This document shows, one piece after another, positions 5,939-7,540 of a DNA stretch of 7,540 nucleotides. The stretch comes from an uncultured Clostridia bacterium. Its GTDB lineage: Bacteria > Bacillota > Clostridia > TANB77 > CAG-508. The stretch covers positions 1-7,540 of the forward strand of contig CAKOYU010000033.1 of the NCBI GenBank assembly GCA_934130975.1, in the 5' to 3' direction. A program made the translations under genes and the position numbers. How positions within the stretch are numbered: position 1 is the stretch's first letter; the number at the start of each line of letters is the position of its first letter. The notes below the pieces were generated by a model, which made no database searches, was not told the DNA's origin, and saw nothing but the letters and a program-made list of their open reading frames with translations.

Positions 5939-6586
5939 TCACATATTATCTTTTTCTATTAAAAATTTATTAACAGCACTTATATAGATAACCAAATAAG
6001 ATATAGAAATCAAAAAACCTCCTAGAACATCACTAGTATAATGTACACCTAGATAGATTCTACTAATTCCAATCAAGCAAATCAGAACACTTAATAAACT
6101 AATCAAAATCCACTTAAGATACTTATTTTCAACATATCTATAAATCAAGTAAATCAAATAACCATAAAATGCCATACTAATCATAGAATGCCCTGATGGG
6201 AAACTATATCCTGTTTCTTCAATTATTCTGTATTCAGTTGGTCTAGGTCTTTGCAATATTCTTTTTAGTGATTGGTTCAAAATTGTAATAATAGCCAAAT
6301 TAGAAAAAATTGATAATCCTATCTTCTTGTTTTTTATAACTGCTATCAATAACACTGTTAATAATATTATAAATATCGCCCCACCAAAATTAGTAATAAA
6401 TTTCGCTATTGGGGTTGCAAAATCTGATATTAAAAATGTAGATATTATTTTATAACCAATTATATCCCCATTCATTATTTCTTTATTGAATACATCTTCT
6501 GCTAATTCTAAAAATCCAATTAAACATATAAATAATACAATCCATTTCCAATTTTTAATAATAAAATCTTTAATTTTTTCTTTCAT
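5939..6586 (-). CDS. PAP2-family membrane phosphatase
   Basis: A 215-residue integral membrane enzyme with about six helices (for example 13-30, 68-86, 92-106, 134-150, 156-174, 187-205). All three PAP2 catalytic motifs are complete: K108-x6-R115-P116, PSGH (130-133, catalytic H133) and S175-R-x3-G-x-H182-x3-D186. PAP2 enzymes remove phosphate from lipid phosphates; bacterial members include BcrC/PgpB-like undecaprenyl-diphosphate phosphatases. The ruined DUF368 gene directly upstream, from a family of undecaprenyl-phosphate translocases, makes a role in lipid-carrier recycling plausible, but phosphatidylglycerol-phosphate or another lipid substrate is not excluded. ATG 6584-6586 follows GAGGT at 6-nt spacing. 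The TGA stop runs straight into the SD of the acetyltransferase gene, pointing to one transcript. Confidence 0.
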   Translation of the reverse strand: MKEKIKDFIIKNWKWIVLFICLIGFLELAEDVFNKEIMNGDIIGYKIISTFLISDFATPIAKFITNFGGAIFIILLTVLLIAVIKNKKIGLSIFSNLAIITILNQSLKRILQRPRPTEYRIIEETGYSFPSGHSMISMAFYGYLIYLIYRYVENKYLKWILISLLSVLICLIGISRIYLGVHYTSDVLGGFLISISYLVIYISAVNKFLIEKDNM

Positions 6587-6607
6587 TTCTTACCTCTTTT
6601 ATCTTAT

Positions 6608-6928
6608 TTAAATAGTTTCTTTAAACATTAGTGTAAAAGTTAATCCTTTTCCAAGTTCACTTTCTAATTTAGCTTGTGGTACTTTTAATGTTGTTGCTCC
6701 CATTATACTAGCATAAATTGAACCAATCATCAATCCTATATTCCTGCAACAAACACATATATGCTAAACCAAAACTTAAATTTGTTATATCTATATTAGA
6801 TCCATTTCCTGTTTGTGGATTAAAATATGTAATTGCAGATACGATTATAATTCTCCTGATACTACTGGTACACTGTCTGCAAGTGCCATTGAAAATCCTT
6901 GCATTGCATTTTTTAATAATTCTTTCAT
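6608..6928 (-). pseudogene. Decayed DUF368 (undecaprenyl-phosphate translocase family) gene
   Basis: The start is still good: ATG 6926-6928 after GGGAG, reading MKELLKNAMQGFSMALADSV then PVVSGE, but TAA at 6845-6847 ends the frame after 27 codons. MALADSVPGVSGGT is the hallmark of DUF368 (PF04018) N-termini; here PGVSGGT has become PVVSGE. A second frame (6851 to about 6745) gives YFNPQTGNGSNIDITNLSFG, like the middle of the family; FVAGI appears in the third frame; from 6739 a further shift gives GLMIGSIYASIMGATTLKVP and a tail ending at TAA 6608-6610. About 105 codons remain of a protein normally near 270-300 residues, so large internal deletions and several indels have occurred. DUF368 members (PopT) return undecaprenyl phosphate across the membrane. 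The relic lies 21 nt upstream of the PAP2 gene and was probably its operon partner. Confidence 0.
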
Positions 6929-7006
6929 TTTTAATTTTCTCCCTTTTTATGTTGCTATTCTAATTCTTTGTGTTTAATTTTTGATTAGAGAAAAGTTAAA
7001 ATTAGG

Positions 7007-7040
7007 TTAAAAAAATAGCCACTTTGTATAAGTGACTATT
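7007..7040 (-). terminator. Intrinsic terminator of the 88-residue gene
   Basis: Minus strand stem AATAGTCACTT (7030-7040) with AAGTGGCTATT (7014-7024), an 11-bp helix with one G-U pair, a 5-nt loop, and seven T's running from the stem base (7009-7015). It lies 22 nt past the stop at 7062. The wobble is favourable only in minus-strand RNA, which fixes the orientation. Confidence 0.
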
Positions 7041-7061
7041 CCTTATGCAAATTATAAAATG

Positions 7062-7328
7062 TTATTCAAATAAATTGTCATCTTCTAACATTTTATTACA
7101 TATCCATACTGCCTTTTCTTCAATATAATAAGATTTTCTCCCACCATCCCATCTTATTTTATTTTTCCATGAAGCCATATAGATAGAAGAAGTAGCTTTA
7201 TATTCTCCGCTATTATTCTTTCTGCAGAAAACATTTCCTATCACCTGTTGCCGACCTAATAATGTTTTTTTGAATACATCAAATATTATAAGGTCATCTA
7301 TTTTTTGTTTTAATATAACAGTATACAT
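7062..7328 (-). CDS. Small protein of unknown function
   Basis: An 88-residue protein I do not recognise. It has a very strong start, AAGGAGG (7336-7342) 7 nt before ATG 7326-7328, a likely promoter upstream and an intrinsic terminator downstream, so it is a single-gene transcript and very probably real. The sequence is soluble, with no signal peptide or membrane helix. The N-terminal half alternates hydrophobic and charged residues (TVILKQKIDDLIIFDVFKK), followed by GNVFCRKNNSGEYKATSSIY, then an aromatic and basic stretch with W54, W60, DGGRKSYY (61-68) and W75, and an acidic tail (EDDNLFE). Two Cys (C35, C77) are present without a metal-binding pattern. No toxin-antitoxin partner or phage gene lies next to it within the window. 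Confidence 0.
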   Translation of the reverse strand: MYTVILKQKIDDLIIFDVFKKTLLGRQQVIGNVFCRKNNSGEYKATSSIYMASWKNKIRWDGGRKSYYIEEKAVWICNKMLEDDNLFE

Positions 7329-7410
7329 ATTTATTCCTCCTTTAATTTTCCAAAGGAATCACCCTCTGACTTTGCATAAACATGGGAAACTATTTTGTTA
7401 TTTATTATTT

Positions 7411-7439
7411 ATTTTATCATACCATTTTAATAATTTCAA
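7411..7439 (-). promoter_or_regulatory. Probable promoter of the 88-residue gene
   Basis: Minus strand: -35 TTGAAA (7434-7439), exactly 17 bp, -10 TAAAAT (7411-7416). Transcription would start near 7404, giving a leader of about 75 nt. A second, weaker pair lies upstream, TTGACA (7484-7489) with TATTGT (7460-7465) at 18 bp. The leader also contains a 13-codon ORF (7342-7383) whose TAA overlaps the first A's of the SD of the 88-residue gene; it has no SD of its own. Confidence 0.
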
Positions 7440-7440
7440 T

Positions 7441-7509
7441 CAATTTAATGATAAATCCAACAATAAATTGACTATCTAATTTTTGTCAAGTCCTTTTTTA
7501 TGGATTTAT
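7441..7509. repeat. Nested AT-rich inverted repeats at the right edge
   Basis: Three overlapping dyads: CAATTTA (7441-7447) with TAAATTG (7464-7470), ATAAATCCA (7451-7459) with TGGATTTAT (7501-7509), and TTGAC (7468-7472) with GTCAA (7485-7489). They lie upstream of the promoter of the 88-residue gene. In such AT-rich sequence short dyads arise by chance; the 9-bp pair is the only one I would weigh. No gene is seen from 7384 to 7540. Confidence 0.
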
Positions 7510-7540
7510 TATATTATTTTTTTGTATGGCAAACAAGCGA

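Noticed and set aside
6609..6637. Promoter for the PAP2 gene inside the DUF368 relic (TTTACA-17-TATTTA)
   Set aside because: The spacing is right but the -10 matches only three positions and the leader would be about 16 nt; not strong enough to call.
7441..7509. Nested inverted repeats as an attachment site, MITE or replication origin
   Set aside because: The arms are short and AT-only for the most part, with no target duplication, integrase gene or DnaA-box cluster.

Overview
This is a very AT-rich window with strong AGGAGG-type ribosome binding sites, TTGACA/TATAAT-like promoters, U-tailed hairpin terminators and normal use of TGA as a stop. Gene content (HxlR regulator, Exp7-like P-type ATPase, PAP2 phosphatase, sugar O-acetyltransferase, an L-2-amino-thiazoline-4-carboxylic acid hydrolase relative, a DUF368 relic) fits a low-GC Bacillota, most likely a Clostridia-type anaerobe. 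The taxon is inferred from style and content only.

Left part (1-2440): a decayed 3' end of an acetyltransferase gene (68-190), a 24-codon ORF in the same frame (191-265), an intact UlaG-like metallo-beta-lactamase-fold hydrolase (286-918) and a second protein that looks like an active-site-degenerate member of the same fold (998-1792), all on the minus strand. Divergent from the last is a small HxlR-type regulator (2089-2376, plus). Two dyads lie over and just upstream of the -35 box of the 998-1792 gene and are the natural candidate operators. The regulator stops one codon before a W-G-x-x-Y stretch that normally belongs to the HxlR C-terminus, and a strong hairpin terminator follows.

Middle (2458-4948): one long minus-strand gene for a ten-helix P-type cation ATPase of the Exp7/CtpE type. 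Its promoter is built into a long dyad, and its leader holds a second hairpin.

Right part (4949-7540), all minus strand: a PAP2 phosphatase and a maltose-type O-acetyltransferase, tightly linked, followed by an internally deleted ATC-hydrolase-like pseudogene. Upstream of the phosphatase is the wreck of a DUF368 gene, readable in three frames. DUF368 proteins carry undecaprenyl phosphate across the membrane and PAP2 enzymes can make undecaprenyl phosphate from the diphosphate, so this was probably once a lipid-carrier recycling operon. At the right end is an unrecognised 88-residue gene with its own promoter and terminator.

The striking property of the window is decay: three gene relics and one regulator with a premature stop sit among intact genes. 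I see no CRISPR array, insertion sequence, tRNA or rRNA. No clear new multi-gene system is visible; the best leads are the degenerate metallo-beta-lactamase protein with its HxlR partner, the dyad-embedded ATPase promoter, and the orphan 88-residue gene.
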